Assembly (NCBI GenBank): GCA_017447745.1
Contig: JAFSMW010000041.1
Coordinates: 1 to 64,000, forward strand
DNA: 64,000 nt
Origin: Thermoguttaceae bacterium
GTDB lineage: Bacteria; Planctomycetota; Planctomycetia; Pirellulales; Thermoguttaceae
Direction: 5' to 3'
Shown: positions 8,820-18,130 of the stretch, piece after piece
Layout: each line of letters begins with the position of its first letter
How positions within the stretch are numbered: the first letter of the stretch is position 1
Notes under the pieces: model-generated
Told to the model about the DNA's origin: nothing
Databases searched by the model: none
Seen by the model: the letters and a program-made list of their open reading frames with translations, nothing else
Position numbers and translations under genes: made by a program

Positions 8820-9206
8820 ATGAAACACGCTTCGTTATTTTTTTGTTTCGTCTGTTTGACCGCCGCTGTTGTGTTTGTCGGTTGCAGCCAGAAAGAAAAA
8901 ACGTATACTGTCAGCGGAACCGTTACCTATAAAGGCGAACTGGTTCCAAACGGTTCGATTTCTTTTGTACCTGGGGATCCCAAATTGTCTTCTCAGGGAA
9001 CGGATATTCAAGACGGAAAGTATTCCGCCCAGGTTCGAAAAGGAACTATGACAGTCCGAATAACCGGTTCTAAACCGGATCCAAACCAAAAGATGCTGGA
9101 CGGAAGTCCGTTCTGGACGGACTTCGTACCGGAAAAATACGGCTCCCAGTCAACCCTGACGGTTGAGATTAAAGGAAACCAGACAGAAAATTTTGATCTG
9201 GATTAG
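8820..9206 (+). CDS. small lipoprotein with transthyretin-like (carboxypeptidase regulatory-like) fold
   Basis: A 128-residue lipoprotein. The signal peptide ends in the lipobox VFVGC (Cys22). The mature part reads YTVSGTVTYKGELVPNGSISFVPGD, then repeated beta strands (DGKYSAQVRKGTMTVRI). This is the pattern of the short lipoproteins that follow DUF1559 genes in planctomycetes. Its function is unknown; it may sit on the periplasmic or outer face beside the pseudopilin. Confidence 0.85.
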   Translation: MKHASLFFCFVCLTAAVVFVGCSQKEKTYTVSGTVTYKGELVPNGSISFVPGDPKLSSQGTDIQDGKYSAQVRKGTMTVRITGSKPDPNQKMLDGSPFWTDFVPEKYGSQSTLTVEIKGNQTENFDLD

Positions 9207-9221
9207 CCAGACGTTTCAAGC

Positions 9222-10463
9222 CTACTTTTTCCGTCTGAACGGTTTAATTACCGGTCCGGAAGGCGGAGCTTTACGTTGCTGCTGATTGTTTGTCGGATTT
9301 GTCGGTTCTTCCGCATCCGATTCGTCCTCTTGTTCCAGCGACGGATAAGACGATGGCGCTCCAGACTGCGAATCGTTTTGATTGATAAAATCAGACAGCG
9401 TTGGAGAAGGCGCATTGTCCTGTTCGCTTGTCTGGAATTCGCTTGTCTGAACCGGTTGTAACAGTTCCGATAAATCAGAATCCGATGCCGTTTCAGTTTC
9501 CTGTTGCGTTGATTCCGCGCCGTTTTCGGAAACGAGCTGTTCAATAACAGAATCCTCTGAGGGAAGGGCGTTTTGAGAAGTCGTTATCGCTGCAGATTCA
9601 TTTTGACCGTCATTTTGAGAAATTGACGTTTGCAAATTTGAAACGCCTTCCGCTTGATCGAAATTGTGACGGTTTTTGACTCGTTTTCGACCGTTTTCGT
9701 CAACGGTAATGATCTGTTGTTCGACATTTCCAAGATAGTCTCGCTGAACGATCGGGTCGTTAATCAGGTCGTCGACTTCTCCTTCGAAAACAACTTCTCC
9801 GCTGGAAATAACGTAACAGCGCTGAACCATCTGAATAATGTGCAAATAGTCGTGGTCTGTAATAAGAATTGCAATTCCCCAGTTTTTCCACAAGTCAAAG
9901 ACCAGATCAATAACGGACTGTGTAACTTTCGGGTCAACGCCGGCAAAAGGCTCGTCGAGAATGAGCATTTTAGGGCGGCTGGTTAAAGCGCGCGCCACTT
10001 CCAGACGTCGCTTTTCACCACCGGAAATGTTTCCCGCCAGATTGTTGCGAATATCATAGAGATTGAACAGCTCCATCAGCTCTCCGCAGCGAGTTTGACA
10101 TTCCTTCTGAGTGAACCCCTGCATCTGCATAATGCCGATGAGGTTGTTTTCGACCGTCAACTGCTTGAAAAGCGTGTTCTCCTGAGGCATGTAGCCCAGA
10201 CCGGCGCTGCAGCGTTTGTACATCGGCCATTCGGTGATGTCCTGACCGTTAAAAATCACTCGCCCTTCGTCCGGAGTGAGATCCCCGGTAATCATTTTCA
10301 AGCTGGTTGATTTCCCTGCGCCGTTTGGTCCAAGCAAGCCGACAATTTCTCCCTCGTGAACGCACAGAGAAACGTTCTTGACAGATAAATTACTTTCTCG
10401 CTTGAAGTTTTTAAACCGATACAGTCTCTTTTGAAGCGATTTCGCTTCCAACAGAATACCCAT
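9222..10463 (-). CDS. lptB: LPS export ABC ATPase LptB with long C-terminal extension
   Basis: A 413-residue protein. Residues 1 to about 255 are a complete LptB-type ABC ATPase: Walker A GPNGAGKST (45-53), the LptB-like GLGYMPQENTLFKQLTVENNL, signature SGGEKRRLEVARAL, Walker B ILDEPFAGVDP and switch His in ITDHDY. It powers LPS transfer from the inner membrane through LptFG. The remaining ~155 residues are Ser/Gln/Glu/Asp-rich, look disordered and end in a basic KPFRRKK tail; bacterial LptB normally stops near 240. It is 17 bp downstream of lepB and probably co-transcribed. Confidence 0.9.
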   Translation of the reverse strand: MGILLEAKSLQKRLYRFKNFKRESNLSVKNVSLCVHEGEIVGLLGPNGAGKSTSLKMITGDLTPDEGRVIFNGQDITEWPMYKRCSAGLGYMPQENTLFKQLTVENNLIGIMQMQGFTQKECQTRCGELMELFNLYDIRNNLAGNISGGEKRRLEVARALTSRPKMLILDEPFAGVDPKVTQSVIDLVFDLWKNWGIAILITDHDYLHIIQMVQRCYVISSGEVVFEGEVDDLINDPIVQRDYLGNVEQQIITVDENGRKRVKNRHNFDQAEGVSNLQTSISQNDGQNESAAITTSQNALPSEDSVIEQLVSENGAESTQQETETASDSDLSELLQPVQTSEFQTSEQDNAPSPTLSDFINQNDSQSGAPSSYPSLEQEDESDAEEPTNPTNNQQQRKAPPSGPVIKPFRRKK

Positions 10464-10480
10464 ATTGAACTAACCTGCCT

Positions 10481-12190
10481 TTATTTAACTTTTCTCATAT
10501 CAAACACATTAGGAATGAAACTATTATAGGGACGAGGCCAAAAGACGAACTGAGCCTTGCCGATTAAAAGTTCTTCCGAAACAAAAAAGTCTATGCCATC
10601 GTCCGGACGTCCCCACAAGCGGCTGTCTTCGCTGTGCGAGCTGTTGTCTCCCAGAGCAAAATACTGTCCGTCATGAAGATCAAATTGAACATATTGGCGT
10701 TCAACGCTTCCCCAGCGTTCCGGTTTACGGAAAAAGTTTTCCATGTCTTCTGTCGAATCTTCGTTAAACGGCAGGATTCCGTCTTTAAAGTCGGTAATAT
10801 GCCGATAAATCGGACGCTTGGCGGCAATGTAGTACAGGTCTCGAAACAGTTTGACATGTTCGACTTTTACCGCAGCGTTTTCTACGCCAATGCGGGCGGG
10901 GTTGAGATCGGCGTTGGTGGGCAAAGAGTTGTCCAGAGCGTCGTATTGCGTTGAGGAATCAAATGTAACAAGTTGATCGTTGATCCACAAATATAACGCT
11001 TGGTCGACGTTGGCAAATCGCAGAGACGTTTTTTCTCCGGCTTTAATGCGAATGGACGCTTTCGGTTTCCAGTCTTTTTGTCCGTTAATTGACAGGTAAG
11101 CCGTCTGGTTAGCCAGGTTAATCGTCGCAGTAAAAACGCTGCCGCCTTTGACCAGTTGCAAATACGCATTCCCGGACGCTGTCGATGGCGTCAGGTCGCA
11201 TTCGACGATCAGATCTCCCGTCCAGTGGAGTCCCAGTTGGTTAGCGTTAGGAGAAACCTGTCTGGGATCGAAGCTCTCGCTTTTCATCCTTGTGAAATTA
11301 TATGCATTCATATCGGTAATCAACGAAGGACGAGTGTCGGGAGTGTCGGCAGACTTGACGTCTTGATAATAATTTAGCAAAACTCTGAACGGTGGAACGA
11401 CGTGCTGATATACCAGCCAGTTTATGTTTGACGATGCCGAACAACGGTATTCAGAACGATCTTGTTCGCTTTCCCAAACGCTGTTTTTGTCGGCAATCCA
11501 GCGTCGCGGCCAGTTTGTTTTAAGTTCAAAATCGAGATTGCGCTTATCGTCGTCGTAGACGTTTTGCATGACTGCCAGAATTTTATCCGCCGGCTTTCGC
11601 ACGATTTGGAAGTCCGATTCTTCTGCGCTGTCAAGCGGTCTGGTAAAGACGTCGCCGTTTTGAATTCGCAGCGTTTCGTTGGGCATGCCAACCAGACGTT
11701 TGATATAATTGGTTTGCGTGTTGCCGGGAAACATAAAGACAAATACGTCCCAACGATCCGGCTTGTGCATTCGATAGGGATACTTCCCAACGATGATTCG
11801 GTCTCCGCTGTGAGAGGGCCAGTTTCGACCTGCAATCGCTTCTCGCGATAAATCTATTCCTACTCGACAGTTCGGACAGACAACGCCGTTAATATACGCG
11901 CCATTGATCTGACGTCCTGTGTTGCGGTCAACTTCTTCCGTCGCTCCGACTTTGAATCGGAATCCGCAACCAGAGCAGTAAATGTCTTTATGACGCCCCA
12001 TCAGCTCGTTCGCCATGCTCCCGGTGGGAATCATAAACGCTTCTGCGATATACGTTCTGAACGTCAGAGCCAATACGAACGCAATTACGATTGACTCGAC
12101 TGTTTCTCGAACGACTGTAAACGTACTTTTGGGTTCAGTTTCAGATTTTTTTTCGTTTATTGATGATTCAGCATCGTTTTTTGATTTCAT
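10481..12190 (-). CDS. lepB: signal peptidase I with large insertions
   Basis: A 569-residue type I leader peptidase. A TM helix at about 31-50 is followed by the catalytic Ser58 (IPTGSM) and Lys164 (NYIKRLVGMP). The late box ALGDNSSHSEDSRLWG is near the C-terminus. Between the Ser and Lys boxes is a C4 zinc-ribbon-like insert (C72xxC75, C105xxC108). Between the Lys box and the GDNS box are about 330 extra residues, part of which (GNAYLQLVKGGSVFTATI... to the INDQLV region) reads like a LamG/concanavalin-type beta sandwich. It cleaves signal peptides at the periplasmic face. Ordinary LepB is 200-330 residues. Confidence 0.9.
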   Translation of the reverse strand: MKSKNDAESSINEKKSETEPKSTFTVVRETVESIVIAFVLALTFRTYIAEAFMIPTGSMANELMGRHKDIYCSGCGFRFKVGATEEVDRNTGRQINGAYINGVVCPNCRVGIDLSREAIAGRNWPSHSGDRIIVGKYPYRMHKPDRWDVFVFMFPGNTQTNYIKRLVGMPNETLRIQNGDVFTRPLDSAEESDFQIVRKPADKILAVMQNVYDDDKRNLDFELKTNWPRRWIADKNSVWESEQDRSEYRCSASSNINWLVYQHVVPPFRVLLNYYQDVKSADTPDTRPSLITDMNAYNFTRMKSESFDPRQVSPNANQLGLHWTGDLIVECDLTPSTASGNAYLQLVKGGSVFTATINLANQTAYLSINGQKDWKPKASIRIKAGEKTSLRFANVDQALYLWINDQLVTFDSSTQYDALDNSLPTNADLNPARIGVENAAVKVEHVKLFRDLYYIAAKRPIYRHITDFKDGILPFNEDSTEDMENFFRKPERWGSVERQYVQFDLHDGQYFALGDNSSHSEDSRLWGRPDDGIDFFVSEELLIGKAQFVFWPRPYNSFIPNVFDMRKVK

Positions 12191-12377
12191 TGGCGGGGCG
12201 GACTGAAAGTTAAGGTTAAAGTTGAAAAAATAGCAAAACGAGATTATAGAATACTACGTTTATTTTCCGTTTCGGTTCATTTTTCCTATATTATAGCGTT
12301 TTCTTGATATTTGTAAATAGCAAAGAATATATAAAGGATTTCTTGGTCGGGCGGATGGCTTGGTCGCTCTAAGCGTA

Positions 12378-12412
12378 ATTCCGAATTCCGAATTAATAAT
12401 TCCGAATTATGA
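12378..12412 (+). repeat. heptad array, ATTCCGA type
   Basis: Units ATTCCGA, ATTCCGA, ATTAATA, ATTCCGA and ATTATGA after GCGTA. The inverted form GGAATTC/GGAATTA with the same GCGTAATTCC edge occurs at about 19600-19618. Confidence 0.75.
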
Positions 12413-12420
12413 TAATCCCT

Positions 12421-12449
12421 ATTTACAAATTTGTAAATTTATATATAAT
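12421..12449 (+). promoter_or_regulatory. putative promoter overlapped by an 18-bp perfect palindrome
   Basis: ATTTACAAATTTGTAAAT (12421-12438) is a perfect palindrome. It contains TTTACA (12422-12427), spaced 16 bp from TATAAT (12444-12449). It would drive the DUF2344-RNase E/G genes with a leader of about 125 nt. The palindrome is a candidate repressor site. Confidence 0.4.
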
Positions 12450-12579
12450 ATACTGTAATAAAAAGACGTATCCGTTCAGGACGGGGAAAGACGCCGTTTG
12501 TCTTTTATCGTCTTGAACTTAACATAAATCACATTTTTCAAGCTGACGTCTGCACGGCGCAGGCGTCAGGACGAGGTCT

Positions 12580-13341
12580 ATGGGAAACAAAAAGAAGAAA
12601 AGCTGGCAGAACAACGATTCCTCAGCGCCCGAGACTCGTCATCGAATTCGATTGAGATTTCAAAAAGACGGAGATTTGCGATTTCTGGGTCATCGCGATT
12701 TGATGAACTATATGCTGCGTCTGCTAAAAGTCGCCAAAGTTCAAGTCGCCATGAGTCAGGGATTTCATCCGAAGCCGAAAGTCAGTTTTCCCAGCGCGCT
12801 GCCGCTGGGCGTGGACGGTCTGAACGAAATCATGGAATTGGAAACCGCGATTGAATACAATCCGGTCGAATTGCAGGAGTCCTTAAATGCCTGTTCCGCA
12901 AGTGGGTTGCGGTTCCACTCCGCTCAGACGATTCCCGAAACAGGACGGAAAAAAGCCCGTCCCGTTTCCTATACATGGCGATTCCCTATCCCGGCTGGCA
13001 TGCGGTCGGACGTTCAGGGAAAGATCGCGCAAATTCAGAGTGGTCAGTTAAGCTGCGAAAATAAAAACGTACAGTCCGCCGTTTTGGACATGAGCGTTGT
13101 AACGCAGTTCAGCCCTTCAGAATCGGAGCAAAACGACGATTCCGAAGACGCCCCGCTGCTCAAAGAGGATTTCCTTCGCTTTACACTCAAGGCGGACGAA
13201 ACTCAGGGCGCGGTTACGTACAAAGACATCCTGAATTTAACCGGTTTGACGCCAGTCCCGGAAACGAGCGGTCCCGCCGCCGGTCTGACTCCTCTGCTTC
13301 GCGGAACAAGGGAGAAAATAGAAATCAGTGGCGAAGAGTAA
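12580..13341 (+). CDS. DUF2344 (TIGR03936) radical-SAM-linked protein
   Basis: A 253-residue protein. The N-terminal half carries the family sequence RIRLRFQKDGDLRFLGHRDLM...AMSQGFHPKPKVSFPSALPLG. This domain is usually found fused to, or encoded next to, a B12-binding radical SAM protein, and often sits before RNase E/G genes, as it does here. The role is unknown, perhaps RNA or ribosome modification. The radical SAM partner is not in the window. The C-terminal part is variable. A heptad array and a GC-rich palindrome separate it from the next gene. Confidence 0.85.
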   Translation: MGNKKKKSWQNNDSSAPETRHRIRLRFQKDGDLRFLGHRDLMNYMLRLLKVAKVQVAMSQGFHPKPKVSFPSALPLGVDGLNEIMELETAIEYNPVELQESLNACSASGLRFHSAQTIPETGRKKARPVSYTWRFPIPAGMRSDVQGKIAQIQSGQLSCENKNVQSAVLDMSVVTQFSPSESEQNDDSEDAPLLKEDFLRFTLKADETQGAVTYKDILNLTGLTPVPETSGPAAGLTPLLRGTREKIEISGEE

Positions 13342-13350
13342 GATTGTTGA

Positions 13351-13451
13351 GGCAATAGGCAAGAGGCAGTAGGAGATTTTTTCTCGCAACTCGCAACTAA
13401 GATGAACGCTTGCGTAACTCCTCACTCCTCACTCCTAACTCCTAACTCAAT
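13351..13451. repeat. composite heptad element
   Basis: GGCAATA/GGCAAGA/GGCAGTA units are followed by CGCAACT units, the linker GATGAACGCTTGCGTA (inverted copy at 34708-34723) and then CTCCTCA/CTCCTAA units. Four unit types share the 7-nt period in one element. It starts about 10 bp after the DUF2344 stop. Confidence 0.8.
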
Positions 13452-13468
13452 AGACTTTGCATCGTTGG

Positions 13469-13489
13469 TTAAGGCGGCGTCAAGCCGCC
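13469..13489. repeat. GC-rich palindrome GGCGGCG-tcaa-GCCGCC
   Basis: A hairpin of the same style as the palindromes at 19667, 35283 and 62484. A second weak inverted repeat (CTGACGGTAAGGCGTCAG) follows at about 13503-13520. Confidence 0.6.
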
Positions 13490-13592
13490 GCACTCCCCGG
13501 CTCACTGACGGTAAGGCGTCAGGTCTTTTGAAGCTTCGTTTCTTTCGGGTCGATCTTTTCGCCGACTATTCCCAATGAAAGGGGTTATTATC

Positions 13593-15143
<1,551 letters not shown>

Positions 15144-15168
15144 GCGGCAATCGTATTGACAAACAATA

Positions 15169-15218
15169 AGGGAACGGCTTTTCATCTCAACGGGAATAAA
15201 AAGCCGCTCCCTGTTTTT
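15169..15218 (+). terminator. Rho-independent terminator after RNase E/G
   Basis: AGGGAACGGCTTTT (15169-15182) pairs with AAAAGCCGCTCCCT (15199-15212) with one mismatch, and T5 follows at 15214-15218. Confidence 0.85.
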
Positions 15219-15236
15219 GTAACACTGCAATCGGAG

Positions 15237-16433
15237 TTACGATCTGGGATCAATCGGAATCAGACCTGCAACATCCATTGCAAACAGGAGTTCACGCAAG
15301 AGTGGGTTATTATCCATCTGTATATAATACGACCGTCCGTTAGGAGTGGTTGGAACGAGCATATTTTTTTCTCGTAACGATCTAATGATTCTGGTCGTTA
15401 ATTGCGAAGTGTTTGTAATTCCTTGATCAGCAAAGATGTCTTTAACGTCCGCCGCTTGAAACGGCTGTTTGTCAAGCGTATTCTCTAAAAGCCGATATTC
15501 ATTTGCCGAAATCGTTTTGTTCACCTTGGCTTGTTTTAACATGGGATGGAGCAAATTCGTTTTGACAAAATTATAATTTGTCAGACGACTGAGATTGTCC
15601 ATTTCTTTTTTCAAACCAGATAGCATGTATTCGCACCAATGCAGCATTCCTTCATCGTTGCCTGTATTAACGGATTCGTCCGCCTCTTCAAGATATTTAT
15701 AATATTCTTCACGAGTCGAACAAAACACAGCAGCAGGATTGACAATTCGTCCAGATTCCACGGCAAAGCCAGACCGAACCAGCATTGCATACGTAAACAG
15801 CCGCGCCGTTCGTCCGTTGCCGTTGGTAAACGGATGAATCCAAACAAAACGATGATGTGCAATCGCCGTTTTAAGCAGTTCATAACGAATCGGAACAGGC
15901 TTGGCAACGAAATCAAACAGATCAGTCATGTAATCGTTGACAGTAATCGCGTCTGGCGGACGATGTTCTGAATTTATAATTGCAACATTTTCTTTTCGGT
16001 ATTCGCCCGGGGTAAAATCACCCTCTTCGTCCAGCGGTACGCCATCCATCACTATTTTATGAAGTTGGCTGACAAACAGACGATTCAGGGGATAGGTTTT
16101 TCCGTTCTCTTCGATAAATTGAAGAGCGCTTAACAAATTATTGATTTCTCGGATGCCATAATTGTTTGAACGTTTGTTGTCAATTTTGGAATTGATGTAT
16201 TCCAGAATGGTTGTATGGTTGCCTTCAATTCTGGCGGTTGCAACGCTTTCGACCATAAACAGAACCGTTTGAAACTGCTTAAAAAGCGGTTCCGGCGTCG
16301 TTCCTTCCCAACGGTCTTGAGTTTGCAGCGAATTCAAACTAATAATCAATTCCGTCAATTCGGAATCGTAATTAGGCAAAACAAGTTTAATCGGCGTTCG
16401 AGATGGCACATTCTCCATGGAATTGGCAATCAT
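15237..16433 (-). CDS. class II Fic-domain protein with C-terminal winged helix
   Basis: A 398-residue protein. The Fic motif HPFTNGNGRTAR (His200 to Arg208) is complete, so it should transfer a nucleotide (usually AMP) to a hydroxyl side chain. The inhibitory helix motif [S/T]xxxE[G/N] is present upstream as TARIEG (Thr66, Glu70), making it class II and self-inhibited in cis. The C-terminal ~100 residues (SANEYRLLENTL to SREKNMLVP) look like a winged-helix DNA-binding domain, which suggests autoregulation. An alternative start at 16418 would remove five residues. No separate antitoxin gene is needed or seen. Confidence 0.9.
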   Translation of the reverse strand: MIANSMENVPSRTPIKLVLPNYDSELTELIISLNSLQTQDRWEGTTPEPLFKQFQTVLFMVESVATARIEGNHTTILEYINSKIDNKRSNNYGIREINNLLSALQFIEENGKTYPLNRLFVSQLHKIVMDGVPLDEEGDFTPGEYRKENVAIINSEHRPPDAITVNDYMTDLFDFVAKPVPIRYELLKTAIAHHRFVWIHPFTNGNGRTARLFTYAMLVRSGFAVESGRIVNPAAVFCSTREEYYKYLEEADESVNTGNDEGMLHWCEYMLSGLKKEMDNLSRLTNYNFVKTNLLHPMLKQAKVNKTISANEYRLLENTLDKQPFQAADVKDIFADQGITNTSQLTTRIIRSLREKNMLVPTTPNGRSYYIQMDNNPLLRELLFAMDVAGLIPIDPRS

Positions 16434-16483
16434 AGCTAAAATTCTTTTCAGAGAAAAATTTCTATAGAAACAACTATAGCTAT

Positions 16484-16510
16484 ATTATATATAAAAAATA
16501 ACGTTGTCAA
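16484..16510 (-). promoter_or_regulatory. putative fic promoter
   Basis: On the minus strand a perfect TTGACA (16505-16510) is followed by TATAAT (16484-16489) with a 15-bp spacer; TAATAT with a 17-bp spacer is the alternative. The expected transcript start is about 40 nt upstream of the fic start codon. Confidence 0.5.
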
Positions 16511-16513
16511 GTA

Positions 16514-16549
16514 CAATATCTATCATTTCGAAAAACAATATCTATCATT
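16514..16549. promoter_or_regulatory. two direct repeats upstream of the fic -35 box
   Basis: CAATATCTATCATT occurs at 16514-16527 and 16536-16549, start to start 22 bp (about two helical turns). A third partial copy (ATCTATCATT) is at 16628-16637. The position just upstream of the -35 fits a regulator binding side by side, perhaps the Fic winged helix itself. Confidence 0.5.
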
Positions 16550-16692
16550 GACAACTTACAAGACGTTTATTTATATAGGCTTATAAAATAAAAAATCTTA
16601 AAATAACTGACATAGAGAAAATCCAGCATCTATCATTTCCAGCGAGCGCAGACGTTAAAAAGACGTCAAACGCTCGTTGCCAATGGTCGTTT

Positions 16693-17154
16693 TTATTCTT
16701 CGGAGTCGGTCAGTCCGGCGTTGGCATCGAGCTGGCGGAAGGGTTCCAGCCATGAATTGAGCATATCGTCGATAATCGGGGCGACGTCGTCCAGATCGTC
16801 GGAATATGTCTGGTAATATAGAACGTAAATGGCAAACGGCGTTTTGAGCGTCTGTGCCTGAGCAACGCACGGAAAATCGAGGCAGTAGAAGTCAATTTCC
16901 CATGTCTCGAGAATAACGCCCGGGTTGATTTCCTCCAGCGTCTTTTCGATGTCGATGGACTTGTACTCCTCTTTAAGCGCCTCGGCAACTTCCTCAAGGA
17001 ACTCCTGTCCGTCGGTATGGGCGGGGAACCGGCGAATCGTCCACGTTATTTCCGTCGGAGACGTAACGCTGACGCCGTCGTCGTACGATTCGATTGTCCA
17101 GTCGTCTGGATATTCAAATTTGAAACCGTTTTTGTCGTATAATTTGTTTGCCAT
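16693..17154 (-). CDS. uncharacterised acidic protein, PsbP/DcrB-like
   Basis: A 153-residue soluble protein without a signal peptide. It opens LYDKNGFKFEYPDDWTIESYDDGVSV, the pattern of PsbP/DcrB (DUF1795-like) folds: a short strand, then YPxxW, then beta strands. It is acidic with an Asp/Glu-rich end. No catalytic motif is seen. It is the last gene of a minus-strand group after surE and the DAHP synthase, each separated by heptad arrays. The fold suggestion is weak. Confidence 0.55.
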   Translation of the reverse strand: MANKLYDKNGFKFEYPDDWTIESYDDGVSVTSPTEITWTIRRFPAHTDGQEFLEEVAEALKEEYKSIDIEKTLEEINPGVILETWEIDFYCLDFPCVAQAQTLKTPFAIYVLYYQTYSDDLDDVAPIIDDMLNSWLEPFRQLDANAGLTDSEE

Positions 17155-17234
17155 TGTTGAGTTGCGAGTTGCGAGTTGCGAGTTGCGAGAGGAGTAAACT
17201 TACTACTGCCTACTGCCTATTGCCTACTGCCTCA
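17155..17234. repeat. composite heptad element
   Basis: Four GAGTTGC units (17158-17185) are followed after a short linker by TACTGCC/TATTGCC units (17201-17232). It fills nearly all the space between the surE stop and the start of the next minus-strand gene. Confidence 0.85.
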
Positions 17235-17236
17235 AA

Positions 17237-18079
17237 TTACATTCTTTTCAAATACACGTCCGGATACGCTTTATCCGGATCTGGTTCAGCGGGCGGAACG
17301 TCGGTTGAAACTTTCAGCCCCCATTGCGCCATGGAATCCATATACCCGCGATCGGTCATATTGTAGTCCAGCGGGGTGAGAACGATCTTTCCCTCTTTGA
17401 GTTCTGTTATATCAGACCGGAATTCCGGCGGATCGTGCAGCCCGTTGGCGGCGCACCAGTAGTACGGCAGCCCAAAGGGACTCTCGCCGCGAATGAGCTT
17501 TTCTCCATACAGACGATTGTCCATCGGCGCAAAGGCGATTTCCGGCTCAACGCCGTCCAGGTACGCCTGAATCGTTCGGTTGGGCATGTTGAGGTTGTAC
17601 AGCCGCGGAGAGCCGGTTTGACGTTCCAGTGTCTGACGTATAATCTGAGCGGCGATTCGAGCGGCGGCAGCGTACAAGTCTGGAGCGTCTTTTTGAATCG
17701 AGACGGCAAACGAGGTCGCGCCGAAAAAGCGCCCTTCGATAGCGGCGGAACACGTCCCGCTGTAATGGACGTTGACGCCGGCGTTGAATCCGCTGTTGAT
17801 TCCGCTGACAACGACGTCGGGGCGCTCGTCGAGCAGGGCTTCAAACCCCATTCGGACGCAGTCGGCGGGAGAGCCTTCTATTCCCCAGCCCCAAAACTGA
17901 CCGTTGACGGAGACTTCACGATATTTTATCGGAGCCAGAAAGGTGATTGCATGTCCGACTCCGCTTTGTTCCATTAAAGGCGCGACGATTGCAAGGTCTC
18001 CCAGCGCAGCGAGTTCTTTTGCCATCGCCGCCAGACCGGGCGCGAGAATGCCGTCGTCGTTGGTTAATAGTATTTTCAT
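17237..18079 (-). CDS. surE: 5'/3'-nucleotidase SurE
   Basis: A 280-residue survival protein E. The N-terminal metal-binding sequence MKILLTNDDGILAPGL supplies the Asp8-Asp9 pair, followed by IVAPLMEQSGVGHAIT. The conserved VVSGINSGFNAGVNVHYSGTCSAAIEG holds the active-site Asn/Ser residues. It removes phosphate from nucleoside monophosphates and short polyphosphate. Length is slightly above the usual 250. The gene is enclosed by heptad arrays on both sides. Confidence 0.95.
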   Translation of the reverse strand: MKILLTNDDGILAPGLAAMAKELAALGDLAIVAPLMEQSGVGHAITFLAPIKYREVSVNGQFWGWGIEGSPADCVRMGFEALLDERPDVVVSGINSGFNAGVNVHYSGTCSAAIEGRFFGATSFAVSIQKDAPDLYAAAARIAAQIIRQTLERQTGSPRLYNLNMPNRTIQAYLDGVEPEIAFAPMDNRLYGEKLIRGESPFGLPYYWCAANGLHDPPEFRSDITELKEGKIVLTPLDYNMTDRGYMDSMAQWGLKVSTDVPPAEPDPDKAYPDVYLKRM

Positions 18080-18083
18080 AATT

Positions 18084-18130
18084 GGTAATTAGCGCAAGCG
18101 CGCATCTACTGCCTACTGCCTCTTGCCTCT
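18084..18130. repeat. heptad element with GCGCAAGCG linker
   Basis: GGTAATTAGCGCAAGCGCGC precedes CATCTACTGCCTACTGCCTCTTGCC. The array touches the stop codon (complement 18131-18133) of the DAHP synthase. Confidence 0.8.

Larger units (their letters stand above)
12191..12579. other. intergenic region between lepB and the DUF2344 gene
   Basis: About 390 bp, AT-rich on the left. It holds an ATTCCGA heptad array (12378-12412), a perfect 18-bp palindrome with a promoter candidate (12421-12449), and a GC-richer leader before ATG 12580. No gene is seen. Confidence 0.5.
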
